Shown: piece after piece, positions 5,670-11,674 of the stretch
Numbering within the stretch: the stretch's first letter is position 1
Layout: every line of letters starts with the position of its first letter
Source of the DNA: Baffinella frigidus
Lineage: Eukaryota; Cryptophyceae; Cryptomonadales; Baffinellaceae
DNA: 11,674 bases
Assembly (NCBI GenBank): GCA_026770585.1
Contig: MU646410.1
Coordinates: 759,653-771,326 of the forward strand
Direction of reading: 5' to 3'
Position numbers and translations under genes: made by a program
Notes under the pieces: model-generated
Told to the model about the DNA's origin: nothing
Databases searched by the model: none
Seen by the model: the letters and a program-made list of their open reading frames with translations, nothing else

Positions 5670-5770
5670 TAGCATCGCCGACTGTGTGCCGCCTAGTCTA
5701 GCATCGTCTGGGAGCGTAGAGGCACATGCAGGGCTCCGAACCGAGCTGGCAGACAGATGCCACCGCGTGT

Positions 5771-5986
5771 CACATATTCACTTCAAATTACACACCTCTC
5801 CAACATTACAAAACCGCGACCCGACTTGCCGCGTGCACGCAAGCGCAGTCTGCTCGCTCAACCTAGCACGGCAGACGACCACGCCCCCCCCCCCCTCTAG
5901 CCCCACCCCGTCGTCGCCACCCCCGCCACCCATGGAGTCTCACCACCGTTCCATCGCACAACACCCACCGGACCATATCTCCTCAC
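5771..5986. other. Stretch without a recognised exon
   Basis: C-rich on the + strand (C-run at about 5883-5894). A long open + frame covers it, but its Pro/Ser/Thr-rich composition is low complexity and it overlaps exon D in antisense. Any remaining 3' exon of the - strand gene should lie here or further left; I could not find it. Confidence 0.5.
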
Positions 5987-6189
5987 CTGACCTCTCGCCC
6001 CCAGCCGATATCATCGAGCTGTGCGGCGTTGCCATCCCCAGCCTGGACAAGCCGCGCCCATCTCGCGCTGGGCGTCGCCCTCGCCCGCCGTCGCGACCGC
6101 CCCAGCCAGCGCATCGGCAGGGTGGCCCAGATCTCCTCGCCTTTGACCCCCACGTCCCGCACCGCGCCCCCGTCGGAAGGCACCTGCAC
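5987..6189 (-). CDS. NRPS-like exon D (probable)
   Basis: Begins after the acceptor CTTTCAG with VQVPSDGG and includes EEIWATLPMRWLGR, then Arg/Ala-rich sequence. A strong donor CAG|GTGAGG ends it in phase 2. If unspliced, the same TGA would stop translation after GREVR. Family match is weaker than for A-C; its place rests on phase and on position after the hexapeptide block. Confidence 0.5.
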
Positions 6190-6726
6190 CTGAAAGGTGT
6201 GGGGCAGCCTGCCGTGTTACGGCGCGTGGCTGGGGCGACGACGTGCGTGTGCTGGGTGGGTGGCAGGGTGCTGTGCTGGGCGTGTGCTGCTAGTCAATTA
6301 CGTTCGCAGGTTCGTTTGGGAAGCGTGCAGATCTGAGGGGCTTTTTCGTTCAGGTTACGGAACCGTTCAGCCATGCATGGCTTTCGTGTAGAGTTGAGGG
6401 TTCAGGTGGGGGAATCGACATGCACCTGCACGGGTGTTGCCTTGGCGATCTCGCGCCCCGGCCAGCCCTGCCAGATCGAATCCTCATCCACGACGTCGCC
6501 TCCCAGCACTAGGGTGTGTTCCAGGACCTGCCCCGCGACACGCCTCGTCAGCTTCTGTCCCCCCACCCGAGAATGCTGGAGGATCCTATTTACATGTGGG
6601 GATGTAAAAATTATACCAGGATTGGGTATTCCAACTTCGTGACTGTGCTTCTGTCCCCACCCACGCACCGTCCTGCCACCCAGCCCTGCGTGCCGTTCCA
6701 CTCAGCTGTGGGTGCATACGAGCAGC

Positions 6727-6759
<33 letters not shown>

Positions 6760-7750
6760 CACAGCGCTGCGGCCATTCACACCACCCGGGGCTGCACATC
6801 TCATCTGGCACGTCCTCACCTGCACATCTCATATGCCGCCAGCTCCTTCCCCCAGCCAAACCTCGCGCCACCCATCCCACCTGGCACAGCATCCAAAGGG
6901 GGTCGCGCGGGGCGTCCGGGAAGAGGGGAGGAGGGTGACCGTGGCGCGGGGCATCATCGCAGCGCCAGAGAGAAGCCGCGAGAACGCGCGGAGCGTCGCG
7001 CCCGGCCCGACGACCACGCGGTTCAGCGAGAACCTCCCGCGGGAGTTGATGTGCGCGATGAGGGACGCGTCGTCCACGCACGCCTCGTCCCCGATTTGCA
7101 CCTGGTGGTTGCCATTTATGGGTTATGGTTGGCGCATTTAGGATTTATTTTTCCCGCGGTAGCCGTGTGGGGTATGAGCCGCTGACGTGAGAGGGCGTGA
7201 GACGCCCCCACTCGTCCCCGATTTGCACCTAGTGGTCATCGTGCCGGGGTTAGGGTGTGGGCAAGAGCCGCGTGGGGCATTACAGGGGTACCTCGCTCAT
7301 AAGAAACCGCCTTCCCCCAGGACCCTACAGTATGCCTATGCCTAGGGCCCTACGGTGGCATTATCCGCTCACGTGAGAGGGTATGCCTCTCACGTGGACG
7401 ACGCGTCGACGCACGCCTCGTCCACGGTTTGCACCTGGTGGGTGGCATGACGGGGTCATGTTTGGGGCATTCGCTGGTTGGGGCGTTAGGCGTCGTGAGA
7501 GGACATGTGCCGACGGCAGCCCTTCATTTTAATTAGGAAGCCTACTTAAATTTACTATGCCTTGACTTATTTCTCCTATTCAACCTGCCATTGACAAGGA
7601 AGTGATTCTGTTATCTTCCGAGATGAAATCGTCCCGATGACGTGCGCCTCGTCACGCATTACAGGGGTACCTCGCTCATAAGCTGTTTAGGGCGTTAGGC
7701 ACCTTGAGAGGACATGTGGCGACGGCAGCCCCCCCCTCTCTCTCTCCCTC

Positions 7751-7792
<42 letters not shown>

Positions 7793-9124
7793 CAGTGTCA
7801 GTGCGTGTCTCGAAGACGTGCGCCTCGTCACTCATTTACACCTACCGGGCATCATGGGTCAGCATGCCGGGGTCAGGTTTGGGGCAGTAGCCGTGTGGCA
7901 CATGAGCCGTGCGGGCCGTATCCGCTCACGTGAGAGGGTATGAGGCGCCCCCCACGAAAGGGTTCGGGCAGAACGGCGCAGCCTTCTCGTAGGGCAGCCT
8001 GGAGTGTTAAGGCGGAGCGAGATTGATAATTTATTGCCGAACAACCGCACATGCTGCGCATTGTGCCACTTGCTGTACCCCGTGTCGGCCGCTCATGCGA
8101 GCATTTTCCGGGTGGATTCTAACTCCACCTCCTACTGTTAAGGCGGGTGTCTGGGGCGATGGCGATGCCGTGCGTGTGCTGGGTGAGTGACAGGGCGCTG
8201 TGCTGGGCGTGTGCTGCTGGTCAATTATGTTGGGAGTCGATAAAACCTAAACGCGCGCGCAGGGCTGATGCCACGCAGGGCTGGAGGGGGGGTATTCAAA
8301 AGTCATTTTTGACGGGAAAACTTTCTCAAAAGTCATATTTCAGCACAAAAACGGCTCCAAGAACGAGCAAACGGCTCCAAGTACGAGCATGGAATACCCC
8401 ACCCAATGGCCTGGAGTGGCCACTCAGGCCGGCAACGCGCAAGGAGCCGGCAGGCGGCTGGGGGGGAAATCAAAATTGGACACGATCAACGAAACGTTCG
8501 AAGGAGAGCGTGGGAGCTACTGAACCTCCGTGGCGTGGCCATAACGTGGCCAACTTTTAAACGAGATTTTCGTTGATCGTGTCCAATTTTGATTTTTCCT
8601 AAACCAGGTCTTCGCGAAACGTAGCCCCTCTCGCCTCCGGGGGCGGCGTGTGAATTTTGAAAATATTCGGTGAAAAGTTGGCCACGTTACGGCCCCTTCG
8701 AGACCTTCACGGAGAGGATTCGAAAGGCACGCCACCGAGGTTCAGTAGAGAGGGTGGCCATCATCACGCTACTAAGCGTTGCAGGGATCCACCAAGGAGG
8801 TTTACACGAGCGAATAGGGATTGGACGCACCAAATCCGGCTCGGTCATCATGGGGTCCGCGCCCGTCGGGTAGAGGCACACGTCTCGCCCGATATGGCAT
8901 CCGAGCGCTCTGAAGTACCACACGAGATACGCCGACCCGTGGAGGTACTCCAAGATGCCTCGGCCGTAGTACGCGTGGCGGATGATGACTGTCGACGCGA
9001 GGTAGACTTGCCAGCGTTGGCAGAAGGGGGAGCGGTCCCATGAGTGGTCCCCGACGGTCCGACGCCCCATGAGCCCCCACTTGAGCACGATCGCGGCGCC
9101 CACGGCCACCACGGTCGCGGCGTT
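5987..9124 (-). CDS. NRPS-like protein, C-terminal beta-helix/membrane domain (partial, 4 exons)
   Basis: Exons A (9124-8831), B (7101-6940), C (6527-6432) and probably D (6189-5987) join in frame. Exons A-C give 184 residues matching the terminal domain of Pls/PosA-type NRPS-like proteins. That domain has membrane segments alternating with left-handed parallel beta-helix repeats and follows adenylation and carrier domains; its function is unclear. Visible hallmarks are VLKWGLMGR, ALGCHIGRDV, the DPMMTEPDL-to-VQIGDEA transition, LIAHINSRG, SRLLSGAAMMP and the acyltransferase-like hexapeptide end DSIWQGWPGR. The adenylation/carrier half would lie upstream (above 9124), and the second half of the domain downstream; neither is seen. 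The gene converges on the activase gene. It may be a partial or decaying locus, or have exons outside the window. Confidence 0.82.
6190..6431 (-). other. NRPS-like intron C-D (242 nt)
   Basis: The intron starts GTGCAGGTGC and exon D starts GTGCAGGTGC, so the splice point can slide by six bases without changing the protein. It contains one copy of a repeat of about 95 bp (6211-6306), also found at 8134-8233 in intron A-B. Confidence 0.65.
6432..6527 (-). CDS. NRPS-like exon C: end of hexapeptide domain
   Basis: Thirty-two codons in phase 0/0: VLEHTLVLGGDVV, then DEDSIWQGWPGREIAKATP. It directly continues exon B's GAAMMPRAT, the expected order in this family, and closes a beta-helix with the S-x-W-x-G-x-P element. 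The acceptor is GGGGCAG. Confidence 0.87.
6528..6939 (-). other. NRPS-like intron B-C (412 nt)
   Basis: Contains a GA/CT microsatellite at 6724-6759, a TTTACAT/ATGTAAA hairpin near 6589-6608, and a tandem near-repeat of CTGCACATCTCAT at about 6792-6833. No exon seen. Confidence 0.65.
6724..6759 (+). repeat. GA microsatellite
   Basis: (GA)n interrupted once by TA, lying in intron B-C. Open frames through it are spurious. Confidence 0.95.
6940..7101 (-). CDS. NRPS-like exon B: beta-helix core
   Basis: Fifty-four codons in phase 0/0, from VQIGDEACVDD and ASLIAHINSRGRFSL to SRLLSGAAMMPRAT. This is the most diagnostic stretch of the domain: hexapeptide-like turns with a conserved AHINSRG. The acceptor is CCACCAG at 7108-7102 and the donor is ACG|GTCACC at 6939. 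Its acceptor and first ten codons are copied several times in the upstream intron. Confidence 0.9.
7283..7357. mobile_element. GGGGTACCTCGC family, copy d (right end lost)
   Basis: The left end CAGGGGTACCTCGCTCATAAG and part of the interior (CTACAGTATGCC, CCTAGGGCCCTACGG) are present; the right inverted end is missing. Both sides carry GCATTA, possibly a target duplication. Confidence 0.7.
7527..7627 (-). mobile_element. AT-rich foldback element, truncated copy
   Basis: It matches the element at 10343-10494 in the opposite orientation: AAATTTACTATGCCT, CTCCTATTCAAC and the end TTATCTTCCGAGATGAAAT are shared. The other terminus is reduced or lost. Confidence 0.75.
7662..7686. mobile_element. 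GGGGTACCTCGC family, copy e (end fragment)
   Basis: Only the left terminus CAGGGGTACCTCGCTCATAAG remains, after GCATTA as in copy d. Confidence 0.7.
7728..7790 (+). repeat. CT microsatellite
   Basis: CCCCCC followed by (CT)n with occasional CCC, about 60 bp, intronic. Confidence 0.95.
8467..8595. repeat. Perfect 28-bp inverted repeat
   Basis: Arms at 8467-8494 and 8568-8595 are exact reverse complements (outer tip AAATCAAAATTGGACACG) around a spacer of about 73 nt. It is probably a foldback element. The spacer overlaps the left arm of the next inverted repeat. Confidence 0.88.
8520..8745. repeat. Second inverted repeat, right arm split by 33 nt
   Basis: The left arm, 8520-8558, pairs with 8673-8694 (AAAAGTTGGCCACGTTACGG) and with 8728-8745 (CACGCCACCGAGGTTCAG). 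The 33 nt between the two right-hand parts have no partner on the left. This interlocks with the perfect 28-bp inverted repeat. Confidence 0.8.
8831..9124 (-). CDS. NRPS-like exon A: membrane and first beta-helix turn
   Basis: Ninety-eight codons in phase 0/0. It opens with a hydrophobic segment (NAATVVAVGAAIVLKWGLMG), then GRRTVGDHSWDRSP, a Trp/Tyr-rich stretch, and ALGCHIGRDVCLYPTGADP leading to TEPDL. K-W-x-L-x-G-R and L-G-x-x-I-G-R-x-V are hallmarks of the Pls/PosA terminal domain. The acceptor is CCCTCTCGCAG (9135-9125) and the donor is GTGCGT. Confidence 0.87.
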
Positions 9125-9136
9125 CTGCGAGAGGGG

Positions 9137-9320
9137 TGAGCGTGTGTTAGACACACCCAGGTGGGTGTTAGACACACTTGTAGGAGTGTTGCACACGCCC
9201 GGACGAGTGTTGGACACACCCGGGTGAGTGTTGGGCACACCCGGGCGAGTGTTGGACACACCCGGGTGAGTGTTGGGCACACCCGGGTGAGTGTTAGACA
9301 CACCCGGGTGAGACGAGTGT
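9137..9320 (+). repeat. 21-bp minisatellite upstream of exon A
   Basis: About eight units of the type GAGTGTTGGACACACCCGGGT. On the + strand most contain GGGTGAGTG, a good donor consensus, although the gene runs on the - strand. The array starts within about 15 bp of the exon A acceptor and gives spurious open frames in several phases. Confidence 0.92.
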
Positions 9321-9374
9321 TACAACGTGTCCTAGGCACGGCGCTCCTATGACCCCGTCTCCCGCCAGAGGCCT

Positions 9375-9540
9375 AGGGCCTAGTGCCTATCTATTACTAT
9401 GTATTAGCTTACCTACCCAAAACCCTATTACGTACCTTAACTATACCTCTATCTACCCATTTTAAGCATATATCTACCTTTTATACCTCTAACACATCTA
9501 GAGTAGTCAAAGTGATTTCGCGCAAGCAATACCGCATGGG
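9375..9540. other. AT-rich stretch, no gene seen
   Basis: Composition drops sharply to AT-rich (CTATCTATTACTATG type sequence) between GC-rich neighbours. No exon or inverted repeat was recognised. Confidence 0.5.
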
Positions 9541-9717
9541 CCACACGAGGCTACCTATGCGAACAGAATAAATGTCGATTGTGAACGTGTGTAGTAATTT
9601 TCAGATCAGAAGCAGTGACTTTACACAGGTCGACCGCTCAGCGGGCGGAAACGTGATCATTTGCCCACAAAACTTTAAAAGTCCGTTTTATTCTGTTCGC
9701 CTGGGTAGCCTCGTGTG
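9541..9717. mobile_element. 177-bp MITE, copy 2
   Basis: Same element as at 4590-4767, same orientation, with about seven differences by eye including one single-base deletion in the CAGGTCGACC region. Terminal inverted repeats CACACGAGGCTACC/GGGTAGCCTCGTGTG are intact. Confidence 0.92.
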
Positions 9718-9795
9718 AGAAAAGAGCCTGAATTCTTCCTCGGAGTTTTTGGGTACACCTGAATGGGTCGGCGGGGGGTTTTACGGGTCTGTAGG

Positions 9796-9895
9796 GGGTT
9801 TAGGGTCTAGGATTTTAGGGTTGTAGGGTTCGGCACCCTAAAACCTATAGGGGTTTAGGGTTCGGCACCCTAAAACCTACAGGGGTTTAGGGTTT
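9796..9895. repeat. 32-bp tandem repeat of telomere-like palindromes
   Basis: Two units at a period of 32 bp contain TTTAGGGTTCGGCACCCTAAA or a variant, in which TTTAGGGT and ACCCTAAA face each other across TCGGC. Further TTTAGGG-type units flank them. Confidence 0.85.
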
Positions 9896-9949
9896 GACCT
9901 GAATGACGATGAACATGAGGAGGAAGCGGACGAAGAGGGCGAGACGTGA
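9896..9949 (+). other. Possible acidic C-terminal exon (weak)
   Basis: Reads DLNDDEHEEEADEEGET and a TGA. Acidic tails like this are common at protein ends, and a CTACAG at 9876-9881 could be its acceptor, but no homology or upstream exon supports it. Confidence 0.2.
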
Positions 9950-10720
9950 CGCTCCCAGGAAGTCCGGCGACTCCACACCCCCCTGCGCCCAACGAGCGAT
10001 TCAGCGCTCCTGGGTGTTGCCGCGGTTCTGGCTGGTCACGGGGCGACTCCGGCCGCGGTTCTGACTAGTCACGGGGCGACTCCACGCCCCCCTGCGCCCA
10101 CCCAACGCGCACTTTAATCGGGTAGCGGCATACATGCAGGGTAGTTACGCCTACTGAATCGCGCGTTTACAGCACGAGCGATTGGAACGCCCTGAGGAAG
10201 TCGGGCGACTCCACACCCCCCTGCGCGATTCAGCATCAGCGATTCAGCGCTCCTGGGTGGTGCCACTGTTCTGCAACTTGGCAGCCACAGGGGGGGCAGG
10301 TAGTCTGGCGACTCCACGCCCCCCTGCGAAACACACGCGATAAATTTTATCTCGGAGGATAACTGAATCAGTTGCTTTTCTATAGGATGTTGAATAGGAG
10401 AAGTGAGTTGAGGCATAGTAAATTTAATTAGGGCACCTAATTAAATGAACACGCGAAGTAGGGAACTGATTCAGTTATCTTCTGAGATGAAATTCAGAGT
10501 AGTTACGTCTGCTGAATCGCGCGTTACGCCTACTGAATCGTGACGCGCCCAGTAAGTCCGAAGACTCCACGCCCCCCTGCAAAACACGCCCACTTCAATA
10601 GGGTAGCGTCCTACATTCAGGGTAGTTGAGCCTACTGAATCGCACGTTTACAGCACGAGCGATTCAGCGCTCGTGGGTGGTGCCCCTGTTCTCCACTATT
10701 ACTTCTTAAGTTAACAGAGG
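9950..10720. repeat. Long degenerate repeat with GACTCCACRCCCCCCTGCG core
   Basis: The core recurs about five times (near 9969, 10077, 10209, 10309 and 10566). The same set of neighbours recurs around it: GAGCGATTCAGCGCTCCTGGG, TAGTTACGCCTACTGAATCG, GGGTAGCG and CATNCAGGG. It suggests tandem units of roughly 100-370 bp that have been partly shuffled and interrupted by the element at 10343-10494. No exon seen. Confidence 0.75.
10343..10494. mobile_element. AT-rich foldback element, complete copy
   Basis: Terminal arms of about 31 bp at 10343-10373 and 10464-10494 (tip AATTTTATCTCGGAGG / CTTCTGAGATGAAATT, inner AACTGAATCAGTT type). It is inserted in the repeat block above. A truncated, reversed relative is at 7527-7627. 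Confidence 0.85.
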
Positions 10721-11240
10721 TTCCACTTTTGCTTTGAGACGTCCCACTCTCGACGTTTGTCTTGGTGCGCAGCGCTCTTCACTTAGCAGCCACCGGGGGC
10801 TTCACGGATGCAGTCCATCTAAACGATGTGCCCTGGAATATTATCCATCTGCATTGGATGCTAACCGCATTTCCCCCGAATATCAAGGCGGGAAAGGAAC
10901 TTGACCGCTGCTAAGTGGCTGGTCATGGGGCAGCACCACTACAGTGTATACATGCAATTCAGCGCTCCCCAACGAGGACGGGGGGGGTGCTGCTTGACCA
11001 CAGCGGGCTACGCTAGACCTGATGGGGAGCAATCGCAAAAGTCAATTTCGACAAACTACCTTCAACTTCTGTCAACTTTTGGAGAAATAGCCGGATTTCC
11101 GGCTGTTTTGTGTAAAGGGAGTCGATGAGATTGCCCACACTCAGGTCTAGCGTAGAAACCAGTGACGGGAGTATCCACTACGAGAAAGCAGGGCGTTTCA
11201 GGCGCTAGAGAATGCGTGATAGACAGAAGGCGTGACGGTC
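10721..11240. other. No gene recognised; one inverted repeat
   Basis: A short open frame at about 10742-10915 (…HLHWMLTAFPPNIK…) has coding-like flavour but no recognised family, and its start overlaps a repeat motif (GCAGCCACCGGGGG). GCTACGCTAGACCTGA (11008-11023) pairs with TCAGGTCTAGCGTAG (11142-11156), probably a foldback element of about 150 bp. Confidence 0.5.
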
Positions 11241-11331
11241 TTAGATTATAATGTATGGAGGCGTTGGAGACGAATTATAATGTGTTGGGTTATTCATGCT
11301 GGAGACGATAATGTGTTGGGTTATTTATGCT
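11238..11331 (+). repeat. Dispersed repeat, copy 2
   Basis: TTAGATTATAATG...GGAGGCGTTGGAGACG...ATAATGTGTTGGGTTAT matches the reverse complement of 3093-3164. A tandem unit of about 40 bp (ATAATGTGTTGGGTTATT, then ATGCTGGAG) is present twice here. Confidence 0.75.
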
Positions 11332-11648
11332 GGAGGCGGCGGGTGCGGGGATGACCAGAAGGGAGGCAGTCGCGAAGAGCGAGAGCGAGAGGGTGAGCGC
11401 GCGATGCACCACCGCCCAGCTCCTGCGCGTCACCCACACATCAGCCCCCGCAACACCGCAGATTCCTGTGGCTCAGTCTGAGTCTGTTTGGGCTCGTCTG
11501 TTTGATGGGCCCGGGCTCGTTTCCGCTCCCAAAGTTGACGAATCTGAACCAGCTCCTGCGCATCACAAGCACCCGAAAGTCACAAGCACAAGAAAGTCAC
11601 CACCCGAAAGTCAACCACCGCAACACCGCAGACAAGAAATCCAGTCAA
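11332..11648. other. Repeat-containing end, no gene recognised
   Basis: Short direct repeats: CCAGCTCCTGCGC (about 11417 and 11549), CGCAACACCGCAGA (about 11449 and 11619) and three GAAAGTCA units near 11574-11610. Open frames are Pro/Ser/His-rich and not recognised. Confidence 0.5.
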
Positions 11649-11674
11649 CCCCCCCCCCCCCCCCCCCCCCCCCC
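11649..11674 (+). repeat. Terminal C homopolymer
   Basis: Twenty-six consecutive C bases end the window. This may be a real homopolymer at which assembly stopped, or an artefact. Confidence 0.9.

Larger units (their letters stand above)
5140..5770 (+). repeat. Repeated copies of the activase 3' end
   Basis: The block CATCGCCGACTGTRTG...CCGCCTAGCATCG, continuing TCTGGGAGCGTAG, occurs at about 5140 (the exon 8 end), 5171 (split by an insertion), 5384 and 5672. The last two also share about 60 bp more, including CAGGGCTCC and CAGATGC. The gene's last codons and stop region thus appear to have been copied downstream three times, with foldback elements separating the copies. Confidence 0.75.
7195..7950. 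repeat. Degenerate tandem copies of the exon B acceptor and start
   Basis: On the - strand, near-copies of CCAG|GTGCAAATCGGGGACG occur with their GTG at 7228, 7434 and 7841, and a truncated one at about 7645-7660. The flanks also repeat: GTAGCCGTGTGG, GAGCCG and CGCTCACGTGAGAGGG recur. The 7228 copy keeps VQIGDE and the 7434 copy keeps DEACVD, but neither leads into the rest of the exon. Confidence 0.8.
7102..8830 (-). other. NRPS-like intron A-B (1729 nt)
   Basis: No exon recognised. It holds degenerate copies of the exon B start, two truncated GGGGTACCTCGC elements, an AT-rich dispersed element, a CT microsatellite, a repeat of about 95 bp (8134-8233), a 21-bp duplicated AAACGGCTCCAAG-type unit (about 8349-8389) and two overlapping inverted repeats. 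The donor in exon A is TTG|GTGCGT. Confidence 0.7.

Noticed and set aside
5686-6336. 216-codon open frame on the + strand
   Set aside because: Low-complexity Pro/Ser/Thr content, and it runs antisense to NRPS-like exon D; GC-rich shadow.
8657-9043. 128-codon + strand open frame
   Set aside because: Antisense shadow of exon A, which has clear family motifs on the - strand.
8848-9352. Open frames with repeated V-G-H-T-R or N-T-H-P-G units
   Set aside because: They are translations of the 21-bp minisatellite; a multiple of three keeps all frames open without implying a protein.
10742-10915. Possible exon reading HLHWMLTAFPPNIK
   Set aside because: No recognised family, no clear splice sites, and it overlaps a local repeat motif.
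1-11674. Bacterial origin of the activase and NRPS-like genes in this window
   Set aside because: Both are interrupted by phase-consistent GT-AG introns carrying repeats, so the DNA is eukaryotic, whatever the ancient source of the genes.

Overview
The window looks like nuclear DNA of a GC-rich eukaryote, most likely a microalga, though the sequence does not settle the lineage. It has GT-AG spliceosomal introns, TTTAGGG-type (plant/algal-type) telomere-like repeats scattered internally, long GA/GT/CT microsatellites, and many short foldback (MITE-like) elements. There are no operons, Shine-Dalgarno signals, tRNAs, rRNAs or CRISPR arrays. Almost none of the long open frames is a gene. The real coding sequence lies in short exons of 50-300 nt, which I recovered by protein motif and splice-phase matching.

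Region 1-1000 is repeat-rich DNA: 7-bp tandem repeats, a G-rich tract and a perfect hairpin. No exon was recognised there. Region 1037-5160 (+ strand) carries a radical-SAM glycyl-radical-enzyme activase (YjjW/PflA type) in eight recognised exons: 1126-1250, 1861-1954, 2486-2605, 2867-2938, 3404-3463, 3892-3943, 4503-4576 and 5086-5160. Joined, they form 224 codons including the stop, with every intron phase agreeing. The N-terminus is not found. A diverged, broken duplicate of the first exon lies just upstream at 1037-1099.

Region 5160-5770 holds repeated copies of the activase gene's 3' end, peppered with TA-flanked foldback elements. Region 5987-9124 (- strand, convergent with the activase) carries four exons: 9124-8831, 7101-6940, 6527-6432 and 6189-5987. 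The first three encode part of the C-terminal left-handed beta-helix/membrane domain of an NRPS-like protein (Pls/PosA type). Neither the adenylation half nor the C-terminus is visible.

Region 9125-11674 is repeat-rich: a 21-bp minisatellite, a second copy of a MITE found in activase intron 7, telomere-like foldback repeats, a degenerate long repeat with a GACTCCACRCCCCCCTGCG core, and a terminal C-homopolymer.

The most unusual theme is that local duplications sit at splice junctions in both genes. An acceptor plus exon start is duplicated for activase exon 1 and NRPS-like exon B. Donor sites are duplicated at activase exons 2 and 6. Telomere-like CCCTAAA tracts lie directly before three activase acceptors. 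The two genes share no obvious pathway; their neighbourhood says nothing firm about function.
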